Shown here in pieces: positions 12,773 to 26,070 of a DNA stretch of 64,000 bases. How positions within the stretch are numbered: position 1 is the stretch's first letter; each line of letters opens with the position of its first letter. The notes under the pieces were generated by a model. The model was given only the letters and a program-made list of their open reading frames with translations, did not search any database and was not told the DNA's origin. A program made the position numbers and the translations under genes. Origin of the DNA: Xylocopa sonorina (taxonomy: Eukaryota; Arthropoda; Insecta; Hymenoptera; Apidae); contig NC_135204.1 in assembly GCF_050948175.1 (NCBI RefSeq), positions 10,593,473-10,657,472 of the forward strand, in the 5' to 3' direction.

Positions 12773-15700
12773 TCGATTTAATAAACAACGAGAGCGCACC
12801 GCGCGTAATTATGTTCAATTAGCGGCGAAACAATTGCCTTTTTGAAAAGGGTGCAACGGATTTTAATGTACAATTAAAATTCAAGTCCGCGTGTACCGCG
12901 CGGCTGTAAATTTGTAATAAAGCTGCATAATTGAGAACAGAGAGATGCATAATGAAGTTCCAGCGTGTTTCGGTTGCACTATTACATTAAGAGCGGAATA
13001 TCGCGTTGAATACACAAATTTTCCATTAGCCCCGGACACGGAGAAAAATCGTTCCCCGAGTACGCCCGTTAAATAATATTTTCCATTACGATTACTCCAC
13101 TTTTTACCCCCGTATATAAATATTTCCCGACGTGAAAATTATTTCCACCGACGTTTCCGCGTCCATCCCACACCGACCGTGCACGTATAATCGCGATATC
13201 CCTGCTAATTAACGCTTCGATTAAACCTGATTGCGAGCATTGCCGCGCGCCCCCCTCCCCCCCCCTTTTTCTCGACCGATTCTCGATGTCGATCTCCTCG
13301 CAAATAGTAGCGAAAATCTTGGGAAATTTTCGTAACCCCCGCGGACGGGATGAAATTTTTAAGCGCTACTGCCAACGGACTCCTCTCGCGGGAAGGCGTT
13401 TTGCGTAAATTGACGACATTCGAGTTTCAGGTACAAATATTTAAATGAAACACGTGTTCAAATTCACGGTGCACATACAAAACAGATGCCCTCCGTTCTC
13501 GCGCGTTCTCCACTACTACACACGGTCACCCCCGATGCGCGACGGTGGGAGAGACACACGGATGCATTATGCAGAGCATACATAGTTATACCCTGATGGA
13601 CATTCCCGTTCCCTCTCGCTCGCTCTCCCGCGAGTTTTCAACCAATTTAGTCATGCAAAGGCTGAATCAGTTCGTACGCCATTCGAATTGAAGGATATTA
13701 TAATACCGTTGCCTTCGTAAATAAGCCGTTCTGGCTCGAATGTTTGCACGGCCGTAGCAACGGGGCAGTTGAATTTTTAACGAACCACTTGTCAAAAATT
13801 ACGCGCTCCGCGGGTTAAAACCAGCGAACAATCACTCTCTTAAACGATCATCTTATCGATACGCGAAAGCCGTCCGAGGTGGACGGTTTCTGGAGCACAC
13901 ATTTCGCGATTGCGCAACCTATTTCAATTTAGAATAGTTATTTATAATTAACGTAGGAGCGGATTAAATTTAGCGCAAGGATTACCAGCATTAACCAGTG
14001 TAATTTCCATCTTCGAGTGAGTAATAATAACATTTCAGCTGGAGATTTATTTTACGACCCGCTCTGTAGAGACCGTAATGCAGATATTGATCTGGCCGGC
14101 GTTTAATGTCACTCACAATGTTATTTCGACTAAAACACACGTATACCCGGTAGAATTTCAATATTTAACCTCCTGCGAATCTAAAACTAGTTTTAAAATC
14201 TCGTTAATAACTGGTCGAACCGATGAAGAAAAAGTTCGTAAATTATAAACGCTCTATAAATTAGACCGCGATCGAAAGGAAGAACCACAAAAAAAGGCGT
14301 TTTTCCCCTTTATACAGGAGCCAACGAGTTCGAGTTACACGCGATCGCGATATTTGAGAAACTCGGAAAATCGCCCGACGAAATTTCTATTACGGCGAGT
14401 GATATTTCAGGGCGGTCTTTACGAGGAACCGTGAATGGAGGTACGCCAAATTAAAGCCAGGCATCGTGGCTTTTAATTAGGAGCTTAAGAACGTGTGTGG
14501 CTTCCCCTGCAAATTTACCAGACTCGTACACACGGTCTCCGTTCGTCCGAGTAGCTGCGCGATGGAAACGCACGCCGTTTTCCTCCTTTCTCGTCCCGAT
14601 CGAGGAAAACCGCCTGAAAACGATCGAACCATCGATTTCATTCCCGTCGACGTACGCGTGGGAACTGCGTCGACGATGTTTTTTCGAAACGCAACGAATA
14701 CAAACAAACAGCGGGGCCGAGCGCACCGCAACCGACGCACGGCCGGGAAATTGATTTTCCTAGTTGCGCGGTTATTATATTTTCAAGGGGAGAAATTGCA
14801 CGGATCATATCCACCGTCGGTAGAAAAGCGAACAGGGTACACCAGTTACCGACCGAGAGTCAGGTACAAGAGAGGTAAATAGAAAGGTAAACAATTGCCC
14901 CTGGGCTCGTATTTTTCAACGATACGACGGGTTTAAAATAAATCACCAACTTTATATTCCAGACCCGCGCTCTATATAGAAAATGAATACGTTACGTTTT
15001 GTACGTTGCGGAAAAAAGGCGACGGTATATATCCGTGACATTTTTTTTTTTTCCTCCCGAGCGCGAAAGAGCAACCGAGAGAGAATAATACGGGCCATCC
15101 GTTCGTATCGATTAATATCGAATTCGCGACCAAAACGCGACATAATCTCCGCGTCCACCCAACCCCTGCTACTGTCGTTCGCTACTTCGGTGGTCGCGCT
15201 GATTTCATCATTGCGAGTCGAAAGTTTTCGGAGCAACCGATCGATTAATTAAGAGATAATTCGCTTGCGCAAAAAAAAGAAAGAAAAAAGAAACAGGTGA
15301 GTACTTTAGCCTTGATAAATATGCTCGAAACGAATTTCGAAAAACATTCCGCTGGTGGAAGTCTCGACTCGGTATGCCTCTTGAATGTACAACGAAGCGA
15401 TCCGCTGTCTTCTTTGTCTAGCGACCACGTAAGTTATCGACTGGATAACTCGACGATTGTCAATCGATATTCAAATCGCATCACTCCCAACGACCCACCC
15501 GACACTCTGTCTCTCGCGAGCGCTCGCCAGCGTTTACTTTATCGCGATATCGCGAAAATAGTTTCAAATTGGGATCCGAGCTAATCAATTACCGAACAAA
15601 CAATAAAAACGGCTCGTCCTCCCTATAAAATCCATATCCCTGTAATTCAAGCTGGAGTATATCAGCGCAGAAAAGCCAAAGTAATTTTCTCCGGCGAACA

Positions 15701-15929
15701 CCCCTCCCTCGAACCACGGTTCATCCCCCTGCCCGAAGAAGATAGCATCGCAAGCGAAAGATTCCAATACCCTTGCGCACGCAACGCCGTTTACAGAGCT
15801 TTTTGTGCAAGTCGTTCACCGACCGTCTCTGTGTATATCTATGCGTTCTGTTGTCGGCCGCCTATTGCAGAGGAGAACACACTGCACACATGCTCCTCTA
15901 GCCGAGCAAGACCTCGAGCCACCGCATCG

Positions 15930-16325
15930 TCGAGAACAGGATGGAAAGTGAAACGTCAGAGAGAGAGAGAGAGAGAAACCGATAGACGCCGCTAGCTGGT
16001 GAATTAAAGAGCAAGGGGAACACAGAGTTGAACCACGGTTCGAACGGAGACAACGAGAGGTAAAGGGTTAACGGAAGAGGGTAGAGCGAGATAAACGATA
16101 AACGAAGAAAAGCTAGCGCGAGCCAACAGAGAGGAGGAGACGAGGTAAAACGAACCGAAGGTAAAGGAGGATAAAGGAACAGATGGAGTGAATGACGGAA
16201 TAAGAGAGAAGGCAAGTGACGCCGGGGACGGCGAAAGGGGTTGGCGAGGCTGGAGATCAAAAGAGTGAAAAAAGAAAAAAGGACGAAAATAGAGAGGAAA
16301 AGACGAAGAAGAGAGAGTCGCGCGC
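15930..16325 (+). repeat. Long purine-rich tract with (AG)9
   Basis: About 400 bp in which the + strand is dominated by G and A, opening with a perfect AG run at 15958-15977. It yields long serine/leucine/phenylalanine-rich frames on the minus strand (15898-16260, 16004-16393). These are composition artefacts. Confidence 0.8.
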
Positions 16326-18022
16326 GGGTGTGTACACGTGTGTCTGTACAAGCTGCTAAACCCGTTTAACTGTGTGAACGATAATTGGCACATGAATCAT
16401 GCATTCGGTTGTAGCGTGTCACTCGGTGTACGTTCCACTCAGGCAACTTTTCGAGTGCACGCATGCACGCATGCCGCGTCGTTAATATGCATACAACGCA
16501 AAATAATTATCGTAAACGCGAATCAAGCTGCACGCCATTTGCATTTTCCCTGTTAATAGAGAACTCGTGGAACTTTATTAGACCGTCGAGAAGTCAGCCG
16601 AAAATTTTCGTTCGAACCCCACCCTGCTCGCGTCTCTTCGTACCTCTTCGTGCCTCTTCCGCCCTTGTTCGCCACCCCCCTATGCTCTGCGCTCGAATAA
16701 AAGCAATCCCAGCTGTGGAAACTGTACCACTAGGTATACAAACGAGGTGTGCAACAATTTCCGACGAATCGTCGACCAAATCATACCCGTAACGAGGATC
16801 ATCTTCGTCGATTATCCGGCGAGGGTTAATCGCGACGTTTCGTCCGAGAAGAAGAAGAAACGAATGCGAACCGTACGGAGCAACGATGATCGCAGATCGC
16901 ATAGAGAGATTAGAAATAATGTTGGTTGTATAGAGGGTAATTTCATCGAGGAGAGAAGACGGTGTCGATTCGTTTAAGATAAGATTTTCCCGAGAAAAAT
17001 CTCACGCTGCGATGTCAGCGTTAATATACAATCTGATTGAATAACACGCGCGATCGAATTCAGACCACGTAGACCAGAGGAAGAGATACATATACGGTGG
17101 TGAGTAACAATGAGATATAGATTTCAATGGTGCCTTAACGATCTGCATCGTCGTGCGCAAACCTGTTTATCGAGTTCACTGTAGGCATTGGGAATATCGA
17201 CGATGCTATCTCGCCTCTCCCGCGGACATCCACCGAGCAGATTTCCAGCTGTCATTAAAAGATCTTCCTGTCCTTTATACCCTCCCCCACCCCCATTATA
17301 GTCCCGCACTCTCTACCCTCATTTACAATATCTCCATTCCCTAATATCGTACTTGCGATACTAAGTAATAAGCTACTCGTCGATGAAAACGCAACGCGAA
17401 GCTTCGATTCGACGATAATTACGCGACCGGCGTTCGGAAACGATAACACCGAACTGCACTCGGGAGTCGCGGACAGGGGATGGAGAAACTATAAGTCGAA
17501 ACGCGATTTAAGCGTCGCGTAAATGGACGGTAATCGTCCGAGCATCGCGCGTACGGGTTCGATTATTATTTGTTTCGTCCGTTGCGCTTCTCCGCACCTG
17601 TGCCGCTAAAAGAGTCGACGGAGAGCCTTCGCTTCTCGTTGGACACGCGATCGACCGCCGATCGAAATCGATGGACGCAGGGCACGAAAGGGGAAGAGGA
17701 CGCGTGTCCTTTTTGTTGTCGTTTCACTTTTTTCGGGGCGTGACGAACGATCGGTATAAATTATGCGTTCTTCGACCGCGGGCGACGGCCAGCCGAAAAA
17801 TACCGTACGGAACAGTTACAAAGTTTTCACGTGTCCCTTTTAATTTATAGCGGGCCGTAAAGGTTCGGGGAACGTTTATTCCGCGTGGCGCGCGGGAAAA
17901 ATCAGGAAAGGAAGAGCGAGAGTCGAAAAGATTCTCGACGTTATAAAAACGTCCCGCGGAATTTACGCGGCATTAACGAGACGCTTTGACGAGCGTGTAC
18001 CCTTTCGCCGGAGGCTTGTCGC

Positions 18023-18039
18023 TCGGGGCTGCGCCCCGA
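18023..18039 (+). repeat. Perfect 7-bp stem, 3-base loop hairpin
   Basis: TCGGGGC-TGC-GCCCCGA is a strong GC hairpin. It is not followed by a T run. A second perfect 7-bp stem, GTACCGC-GCG-GCGGTAC, lies 170 bp away at 18206-18222. Both may simply reflect GC-rich sequence. Confidence 0.3.
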
Positions 18040-18205
18040 TACCAAGTTGATACTACCGAATTACCAACACTGGCTACGCGAATTAACCGCCCTGGCTGGC
18101 CATTATTCCGATAACCAATCAATAGGATGGCACGCGTACAGGGAGCCCCTCTCCGCCCCGGGCTTCTAACGAATCGTTAAAACTAATTTCGTTGATGTGC
18201 CGGCT

Positions 18206-18222
18206 GTACCGCGCGGCGGTAC
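18206..18222 (+). repeat. Perfect 7-bp stem, 3-base loop hairpin
   Basis: GTACCGC-GCG-GCGGTAC, a companion of the hairpin at 18023-18039. No associated gene was recognised. Confidence 0.3.
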
Positions 18223-21200
18223 CTGTTTATATACGCGCGCTTTACAGCGGTTGAATACAGCTGGTTTATGTGGAATCAAGAATAGCTTATAGTTTGTTAC
18301 GTATTCCGCGAGTGGATGAATTGGGTGTTGGAGGATTAATGCGCCAGGCTACTATCTGATGTCCTTAATGCATAACTTTACCAGCTTAAACGCTTTCCGT
18401 GCTTCAACGTCTTTCATACTGTCCTTTACGCCGTTAGCGTTATCAATGACCGTCCTTTCCACGCACACACGCGCGTTTACACGAGAGATTCGTTCGAACG
18501 AACGTTTCAGTTATTACGTTCGAAATTGCTGGAGGTATTAAAAGTTTCGGGAGCGTTAAAATTTCACTGCTTCTCTATTAAAATGCGATAATAACGTAAT
18601 CTCGTTCAATTGCGGAGCACCGAAATGATAGATGAAAGCGAACGCCTCCGAGTAGCGATCGATACCGCTGAGAAGAGGGGAGACGAATTTCCTTTTAACG
18701 AATTACTAATTCAACCGCATTTGCTTTCGAACGGGGGGGAAAAAGAAAACGAAAAAAAGAACGAAAAAAGAAACGAAAGAAAAGAGGGTAATAACAACTG
18801 GAAACCGGTCCGGTAATAACAGAGGGAACATCGTCTTTTCCCTCCCGTCGCGTCTCTATATTTTTGTCAAACTGACGCTGCTGAACCGGCTTAATTTCAG
18901 TTCACCGGTGACAACTGGTGGTACGTATGCGCGTCCGTGTACGCGTGTACGCCTACACGGTTGTACTAGCGCCGTTTCGCATTGACTCCCGGTCAATTGT
19001 TTCCCCGTGACGATGCTCGCAGCGTTTACGGAACTCTCGTCTCGAATCGGGGAAACTATCGGCCGGGGCAGCGCGAGCAGTATTCGCGTCCCCGCAACAC
19101 GGTTCGAGAGCCTCTTCGATTTGTCACGAGTTGTCAAATTTTTTCGTTTACATTGCCGCCGGAGATCCGATTTTCAGGGACCGCGAACGTCCCTCCGCGC
19201 GAGACAGGGATGCTCCTTCGATTAGCCTCGAATATTCATTTTCCGCCCCCCCCCCCCCAACCTAACCACCCGCAACGAATTCGAACGCTTTTCAGCTTTC
19301 GTTTGAGAACGCTCGCCGGCGAAAGTAATCTCTCGATTACTTTCGAGCGCAATTAACGTGCCAGCGATCCCCCTTTTTCATTTGCCATCCGTTACGCTTT
19401 TCCAGCGGTGCTTTTTTGCGCGGATTGTCCGCGACGCGTAAAGATTAGCGTGCAAACACAAAAGGGCCAGACGAATGCGTACGTGTGTACGTATTGTTGG
19501 GCCACAGGGAGGCGGATGGAAAGAGTAAAAAACGAGAAGCAGAGAGAGAGGGAGAGTAAAGGGCGACGAGGGTGCGACGGAGACGGAAACGCGGAGAGGG
19601 AAAAGGACACCATCTGTTACCGGCTATGAAATATATCCGCGTGAAAAAAAAAAGATGGACAAAAAAGAAGAAGGAGTGAAATGGCCGAGAATGTACAGAA
19701 GCGCGTGTACACGCGGCTGAAAAAAGAGAAAGACCGGTCAATAAAAAGGGAGGAAAAAAGGGAAGCTTAACTCGCAGAGATTAGCGCGGCTCAAACAGCC
19801 GGAGGAATTAACCCATTAAGAAAAGGAGGGTAACTGAAAAATATATGCTTTCGAGCGGATTGCGCAATCTCGTTGCGTGCGAAAACGGAGCTTCCAGTTA
19901 TCAACGCGTCGTTAGAGCTCTCGACTTAACCGATTCCAGGTAAACGAAAACTCGCGAATCGTTATCGATTCTAACGTGATCTCGAACCGTGAGCAGCGTC
20001 GCCATTTTTTTTTTTTCTCACCCCCGATCGCTGGTAACGCGCGAGATCCACGCCATCCGATTGACCGTAATTGACGACGATTTTCGAGTCTCGCCCTAAG
20101 CTCGATTTCCTGCTCTCGAGGAGACGCGCGATCCAAAATTCGCGGTCCCCGTCACCCCTACGGGGGAATTGTTTTCCCGTAGACGCACGACGCGCGGCAA
20201 TGCCGGTTATTATTTGCCGTGAATGTTCTTTCTTCAATTACGTAAACCGTGGCGCGGCTGGAATAGCGGGAATAGTTTGGTTCGGATGCTCGGTTATTTC
20301 GAACGGCTAGATTGTAGTTATCATGCAACTTTATTGGCCGGACACACGGATATGCGGCCGCTATTAATCTCCGCGTTCTACCTGTGTTTCCGTATAATTG
20401 CGAATATTCTCTACCCGCTCGAAAGGTACCTTTAAAATGCTCATTTCGAACGAATCGATTCGGTCCGCGCATTTATTCATTTGTAACGGATTCAGATTCG
20501 TTCTAAAATGTATTCGCATGAACGCAACGGCGTATTTATTCGGCCTTTCTGGCGTTGATTGAAAAAAAAAAGGAAAGAAAAAAGAAAAAAAAATGTTATT
20601 GGCTCTGCGTAACGAAAAAGCAACTAATGGAACAGGGATGACAGAAATGTTCCCCGGTTATCATTCCCATTTTCATCCATTATTAGTTTCCAAGTATAAA
20701 AACCGGGACAGCGATGAATTTATTCATTTCGTTGAGCGCTTATTCCAATATTCATTAGCCTCCCCTCGATCGCAGGGACGCGCGTAAATATCTTCAATTG
20801 CCAGACAGAGCTGTTCGCTTAAGAACATTGTACTTTTCACCCTCTCTGACAACGATCGTTCCTCGAACGCCAGATCTCCCGGCACGAGTCTGTAACGAGG
20901 CTGGATCGCGTCCGTCGAACTCGAGTCCCTTAAAATTCTAATCTTGAAATCCACGTGCGTCGCTAACAGTTCGGTTTGTCCCCGTGAATTTCGCGAGAAA
21001 CATCTCGATCTTTTGTTCGACGCTGCTACCGATGGAAACAAAAATAGGAAACCTTCTTCCAACCCGATAAAAACGACGGACCACCATTGTGGATTAAAGC
21101 AACGTGCAATTCCGTTGTCCCGGTTAATTGCTCCCCTTTTCCTCCCCCTTTCCTCCCCTTCCTTTCCAATCGGTCCGCCGCTAGAGCAAAAGCGGTTTCC

Positions 21201-22866
21201 TCTCCACCCTCCGCCATCGATGGACCGAGTGGTAATTCGACGAATTCTCCCCGGTTTCTTTATTCCCCGAGATTTTGCTTAAGGATATTTTCGAGATTGA
21301 AATGTTTCTCGCTGCCAGGGAGGAGGAGAAGTTACGTTCGGATACCTGTTTCATTGTTACCGGTTCTGGTTGCGAAGAATGCAGAAATGCTCGCGCGATG
21401 CTGTCGCAACCAAAGTGCACCTCGTCAAATCCCAAGCGGACAACACGCTGGATTTTCCTGCCCTTGGACTTTGCCACTTTGAGGAATGAAAAATAAAACG
21501 AGAGGAAAGAGATCGATCCTCGCAGCGGTCGCCTTTGGAAGCTGATTTAAAACGGTTCGAATTACGGTATCGATTCGAGCCGCTTCTATTTTGCGGGGAC
21601 GCACATTCGAAGAACGTGACAAAGTACGTCTCGTTTAACGAAAGTGCTTCTCGATATTTTTCGTCGAGTGAAATTCTAGCGAAGTATAATAGTATGTTCC
21701 GGTGAACGGTGTATACGTCAAAGTCCGCGTGGGACGTCAACTGCCATCCATCGTGAATCCCTCGCGCGATTTCATTTTAATTTCGCACGGTTCGACCCCG
21801 AACAACTGCGAAAGTACCACCACCCGATGCGAGGAGGGACACGCTTCTCGCGGCCTTCGCTGTCGCTCGCCACCTTGCAACTTCTTTCGCGATTTCCTTC
21901 TTATCCGACGAACGATCGTCTCCTCGACATCGCTGCGAGGCTTGGGACCGTTTGCGCGCGAGCCAACGAACCGGCTTGATTGTTTCCGTGGTGTTTTCGA
22001 TGCGAGAAAAATTGACTCGACGATGCACGCGTATTCGGGCGAGCGCGAATTCGGCAAACAAGGTAAAAATAATTCAGATCGGTCCGAGTGCAGTCCGCGC
22101 AAATGGAGTCGAGTAAATGGATAAACGCGAAATAAATTTCCGACCTTTTTTCCTCCCAGCGTAAATAAGTTATTCGCCATACAATAAACCGGGCGTTCGC
22201 ACGCGTAAATAGCTCGCGAAACAAACCGCGTTAATTGTTTCTATAATTATTCATAACCGGTTGAATGGTAAAAACGCAATTGAATCGACTATAAATTATA
22301 ACGCACACGGCTATCCCTCCTTGTACGTGTCAGTTAATTTCCTGTTTTATTGCCGTATCGATCGGTAATTAAATTGCAGCCAACAACGGCCGACACTTTT
22401 ATACGACGGAACCTCTGGCGTGGCGCTTTTGTAAAATTTCAGCCATTTTATTACCGTACATTCGTTAATCCCTTGTTTAATAACGCTGCTTGCGGTTTAT
22501 TCCAATTCCTGTACGGCGGCCGAATAATAAACCGTCCGCGATGTGGCGTTCGATGAAAGTTAACGCGACTAATTCACTCCCGCGGCATTTTTAACGGGGC
22601 CGAACAAAGGACAGTGTAAGGGAACGTTCGGTGGGGGTGATTGTCTTTAATTCGAAACAGATAAGAATGTGAAAAATCGTAAAAAGTAAAAAATAAAAAA
22701 TAAAAAGCTCGAACGCGCGTTGGTAATCTCCATAATCTTTTCATCGATCAAGTCCACGGGACTTCAACAAAGGATAATCAAAATTGAATAAAAGGGGGAC
22801 GCGTGGAATATTTTTAATAAAGCTCCGCGACACGTAAAAAGCAACGGAGAGGGGAAAATAAAAAAA

Positions 22867-22917
22867 GGAGAAGAAGAAGAAGAAGAAGAAGAAGAAGAAG
22901 GAGGAGGAGGAGGAGGA
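22867..22917 (+). repeat. (AAG)n-(GAG)n microsatellite
   Basis: A roughly 51-bp pure-purine trinucleotide run that switches from AAG to GAG units. It gives a poly-leucine translation on the minus strand. Confidence 0.95.
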
Positions 22918-23680
22918 ACAAGTTTATATCCTCTTTCGTTCGTAGCAGCATGTCAACGTGTAACAAGCAAAACCATTCCCCGACCCATACAAGCAAAGTA
23001 ATTTGAATATAAAAGGGTTAAGTGTCCCATTGAACGTGCAGCGAATAACAAGTCTACTCGCCACGACCCGAATATCTTCGCGAAAGAGGATTACTCTTTG
23101 AAACGTCGAAACGATCGAGTATCGAGCGAGCAGGGGGAACGAGAAAATTGTTAAGAACTCGTGAATTTTTGTCAGCACGATATCGGGATCGCGTTAGAAG
23201 CGCGAGCAATGAATATCGCCGCGGCTAATCCGATTTCGATACTCTTCAAAGGTTAAACTGCGGGCCAGCCATAAAATCAGCTCCCTTTTCCCGTTCGATA
23301 TCCAGAGCTCGATGACAATTCGATAAATCCTTTACGCGGCGTTACGAGCGACCAGCCACCAGGAGAAAGTCACCGAGCGTAATCGAATCAGAATTTTATG
23401 ACTCATCGCTCGTTCAATTGTGTTATTTCGTAGAACGTTAAGTAATAAACACCAACGAATCGCCGTTTCTTCCTACGATTAACCAAATTAATAGAGACGT
23501 TCGGACGCGTCGAGTTACATCCCCTTTTTCTACTCCGATATTGCACACGGACGTGGAAGAAGAAGGTTTCGTGAAACTGCCGTGGAACAGAAGAGGAAGA
23601 TGGGATTGGAGTTCTCTTTTTTCCTTTTTCTTTTTTTTTTCAGGAAAAGTTGGCCTCGAATCACGGAAGTGTTTTATTAA

Positions 23681-23841
23681 GGCAGATTTATTATTATTCC
23701 GGAACACGGGCTTATTTCCAAGGTGAATTCTATCTGTTTCCGCGAGTTCACTGAAATTTTTAACGCGGCAAGGAGTTAGGTTTCTCGACTTATCAAGTTT
23801 ATGCAAAGTCGCCTGACCCATTTCAGGAAACGGAGCAACCA
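23681..23841 (-). repeat. Dispersed repeat family, copy B
   Basis: This is the second copy. It aligns to copy C through GGGCTTATTTCC, GGTGAATTCTATC, CGAGTTCACTGAAATTTTTAA, AAGGAGTTAGG and AAGTTTATGCAAAGT, keeping order and near-identical spacing. On the minus strand this copy happens to lie in a long open frame (within 23438-23899). The other two copies have stops in the equivalent frame, so coding is unlikely. Edges are where recognisable similarity fades. Confidence 0.6.
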
Positions 23842-24349
23842 ACACCTCCAGGGGAAGAAGAAGACGACGTAGAAACGTATGCAATTTTTCTATCTCCATC
23901 GGAAACGCGTAAGAATTTTTACTCCCGTATTGTGCCGCGACTGGTGCTCGACTATTTCCAAACTTTTTGTATTAATTGCACGCCAGCTGCTTTAACGAGT
24001 ATCAACTTTGATTCAGAACCGCGCGCGAGTAATTATTTTCGAGGGAACAAGCACGCCGGAGGGGGAAAAAAACGAGAAATAACTGATTAGCGTAATTTGA
24101 AAGGTATTCACCGCAGCGGCGAAGAACGAAGTAAATATAAAAGAAGTTACGCCATCGGAGGGTATTCCAGCGGATGATTCGGAAGAGGACTACCATTCTT
24201 TTCCCTCTGGTAATTCTTGTTTGGTTACGTTTAAAGGAGGGAGTAAATATATTTTATTGCGAGGGGGGGATATCGATCACCTGGCCCGCTCCTCAAGGTG
24301 ACTCTCGTTACAAAGTCCGGATTTCATTTTCCGAATATCACTCCTCTTT

Positions 24350-24376
24350 GAGAGAAGGAGAGAGAGGGAGAGAGAG
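24350..24376 (+). repeat. Imperfect (AG)n microsatellite
   Basis: GA-rich run with GGAG interruptions. Confidence 0.85.
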
Positions 24377-25977
24377 CTTTAATATTAAATAGTCCCACGG
24401 TTGTTCCCTTTCTTTCGCGCGACACGATCGATCGAACCGAGGGTTTAATAACACTTCCATCCCTCCCGCCGCCCGGGGCTTGTATTTTTACCGCGACGAG
24501 ATTGCAATTTTGCAAGACGAGCCGACGGGATGGTTGTAACAAACGCGGCTAAACATTTGCCCGGCTCTTGTTGCCACCGTAACCGCGGGATTAGTTTTAC
24601 AGCCGTCGATCAATTTTAACGATTTTCCGCCGGACAGCTCGTTAAGGAAACATGGGGGGAAGGGGGGAGGGGGGAGGACCAGTCGAAGAATTCGGATAGT
24701 ATTTTTACGAGGTCGTTGAAACTTTCTCGGCGCATTCGGCTATTTTTGGCCAGTGTGCTCCGACTATTTTTAAACGAATTACCACCACCCGCGATAGTTT
24801 CCATTCCCATTTGTCCGTTTCGCTCCGAAAAGGATTTAGAAGACGTTTCGCGGCGCTCGTCTCGGGTGGGGATCGCGGCAAGATGATGAGAACGCAACGA
24901 TTTAATAAACCGTGCGGGCAAAGGAGGAAATAAAGGTGCACGGACGTAAATCTTCTTTGTAGAATCTAATCTCGCGGAGCAATCGGATTAACCTTTGATC
25001 TTATTCGCAACGGAATACTTTCGCGACGTTTAAAGTGGTCTTCAACTATCGATCGGCCCGGCAACTTTTCCCGGGACGGGCTGCGACGACAGTGTTTATT
25101 AGATGCACTTTTATACGACGACCGTCTAATGGGAATTTTTCAAAACCAAACATCCTCACTTTCCGTTCTCCCGTTTCGTTTAGCCGACGCGTCCGTTTTC
25201 TTTCGCGTACCAATGAAAACCATTAGGACGCCCGTTAAAACTGTGCGCAGCGCTTTATTCATCGTACGTTTTACGACCGCGAGTAAATATCGACGGGACG
25301 AAAGCCGGATTTTTGAATAAACGATAAAACAGTTTCATATTTTCGAGACGTTAATGTCTCGCGATCCCACGGCGTTCCATTATACCGGGGATTAAGTTAA
25401 TGATATCAACATCAAAGTGGCTAACGGTTATACCCGATCTCCATCCTAAATCGAGCCCGTTCCCGAAGAATGTCGCACATTTTTCTTTCCTCTCGGCGAA
25501 CGAAAGGATTTAACCGGATTAACCTCGTTGCAAGGTGTACACGCGTACGTGCTCGTAACGTGGATGGTAATAGAAATTGAGCATCGGCTCTCAGCAGCTC
25601 GCAATCAATGCTATCTCTCAGTTTTGCTCGGATCGAGATCCCGCGAAAATAATGGCAAAAGCAAAAGGACAAGTTGAGAACCGTCGTTCGCGAGCAAGAG
25701 AGCTCCGCATGTACAGAATAATATTGAATAACGAAGCGTTATCGTGCATCCTGAACTCGTGAAATCTATTTACCGCGTCAAACGCGTATACGCGCGTTCG
25801 CGTAGAAAAAAAAATGATAGGAGATCGATTATTAGCCGATTATCGGGGAGTAAGAATTGCGTAGAAAAAGTTAGCCGGTGTCGTGTGACGGCGGGCGATG
25901 AAAAAATTGCGTCTCATTAGTACGGTTATTAGCGGACGTGAAATAACAACGCTCGAATATGGTAATAAAATGATGAA

Positions 25978-26070
25978 TGCGAGCGGAGGTTAACGGACAG
26001 AGAGCTGGGAAGCGCGAGGGGGCGCGAGCGGTAGAAAGAGAGGAGGAGGAACGGAACGAGAGGATTAGCA
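25978..26070 (+). repeat. Purine-rich tract
   Basis: About 90 bp of G/A-dominated + strand without a clean repeat unit. Confidence 0.65.

Larger units (their letters stand above)
11966..15929. other. Non-coding
   Basis: The (AG)19 repeat, the AC/GC-ATATGT pair and a C-rich stretch at 13249-13265 are the only structures seen. 12619-14450 has no open frame of note on either strand. Confidence 0.6.
16326..23680. other. Non-coding, one uncertain open frame
   Basis: No exon is established. A 10-bp direct repeat (CTCTTCGTAC-type) lies at 16633-16662, a run of 13 C at 19246-19258, and two hairpins near 18023 and 18206. The minus-strand open frame at 20724-21062 has unusually protein-like composition but lacks good splice sites or a known domain. 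Confidence 0.55.

Noticed and set aside
13652..13660. ATGCAAAG string considered as a fourth copy of the dispersed repeat
   Set aside because: Flanks do not match the other landmarks of the family; the same applies to ATGCAAAT near 63686.
19246..19265. Poly-C then CAACCTAACC, considered as telomere-like TTAGG sequence
   Set aside because: Only one partial unit, with no tandem array.
23438..23899. 153-codon minus frame overlapping repeat copy B
   Set aside because: The equivalent frames in the other two repeat copies contain stops, so the frame is not conserved.
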